Of a stretch of 14,487 bases of DNA, positions 14,417 to 14,487 are shown in pieces. The notes beneath the pieces are model-generated. The model was given only the letters and a program-made list of their open reading frames with translations, ran no database searches and was not told the origin of the DNA. Numbering within the stretch: the first letter of the stretch is position 1; the number at the start of each line of letters is the position of its first letter. Both the position numbers and the translations under genes were made by a program. The DNA lies in contig CACZRW010000086.1 in assembly GCA_902783675.1 (NCBI GenBank), positions 1 to 14,487 of the forward strand, read 5' to 3'. Source of the stretch: an uncultured Pseudomonadota bacterium. Its GTDB lineage: Bacteria; Pseudomonadota; Alphaproteobacteria; CACZRW01.

Positions 14417-14439
14417 CCCCCTCCCTTGACGGGAGGGGG
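14417..14439. repeat. G/C-rich palindrome CCCCCTCCC / GGGAGGGGG
   Basis: A perfect 9-bp inverted repeat (14417-14425 and 14431-14439) has the loop TTGAC and is followed by further G runs (AAGGGGGTGGG). No T run follows on either strand, so it is not a typical terminator. It looks like a dispersed intergenic repeat and shares its C/G-run stem style with the terminators at 571 and 1611. Confidence 0.6.
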
Positions 14440-14453
14440 TAAGGGGGTGGGTG

Positions 14454-14467
14454 ACGGCGTAAGCCGT
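14454..14467. repeat. Short hairpin repeat ACGGC-GTAA-GCCGT, copy 2
   Basis: This is the same 5-bp stem as at 14353-14366, with a different 4-base loop, again followed by AA. Two copies within about 100 bases suggest a repeated intergenic unit rather than chance. Confidence 0.5.
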
Positions 14468-14487
14468 AAATAAACCATAAGCCTTAA

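Larger units (their letters stand above)
14216..14487. other. Non-coding stretch after rpsA
   Basis: Apart from the repeats listed within it (tandem heptamer, REP-like element, two short hairpins, C/G palindrome), I see no convincing gene, tRNA or promoter here. The base composition is patchy, with C-rich, A-rich and G-rich blocks. It resembles a landing zone for small dispersed repeats. The window ends before the next gene. Confidence 0.6.

Overview
The window looks like a chromosomal stretch of an alphaproteobacterium, probably from an uncultured or host-associated lineage. The evidence is the FYDLN/acidic-tail zinc-ribbon protein (TIGR02300 type) next to cmk-rpsA, an RpoH-type sigma-32, and rpsA directly after cmk. 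The core genes have intermediate GC content by eye. A short accessory block at the left end is visibly richer in A+T. The species cannot be named from the sequence.

Layout. (1) 1-1642, + strand: two paralogous proteins of a family I do not recognise. The first is cut by the window edge. Each is followed by an almost identical rho-independent terminator. (2) 8457-1684, - strand: rpoH, then dapL-dapF-carA-carB. DapL and DapF make meso-diaminopimelate from tetrahydrodipicolinate in two steps. CarB is complete, but the carA locus encodes only the N-terminal domain of the small subunit, without the glutaminase half, and also carries a frameshift in a run of ten T. (3) 8583-8999, + strand: an orphan four-helix membrane protein, divergent from rpoH. 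(4) 11369-9000, - strand: FYDLN protein, a secreted Sel1/TPR-like protein and miaB (tRNA ms2i6A37 methylthiotransferase). The last two use TTG starts. (5) 11525-14156, + strand: cmk and rpsA (six S1 domains plus a long Lys/Glu/Ala tail) behind a strong promoter, then a terminator. (6) 14216-14487: non-coding DNA with a heptanucleotide tandem repeat and several small palindromic repeats.

Most of the window is housekeeping: cell-wall and lysine precursor synthesis, carbamoyl phosphate for pyrimidines and arginine, heat-shock sigma factor, tRNA modification, CMP kinase and ribosomal protein S1. The two places most worth a second look are the modular paralog pair at the left end (shared repeat units, shared C-terminal tail, shared terminators) and the carA remnant, which is still in close register with an intact carB. 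The absence of aroA between the FYDLN gene and cmk is a smaller oddity.
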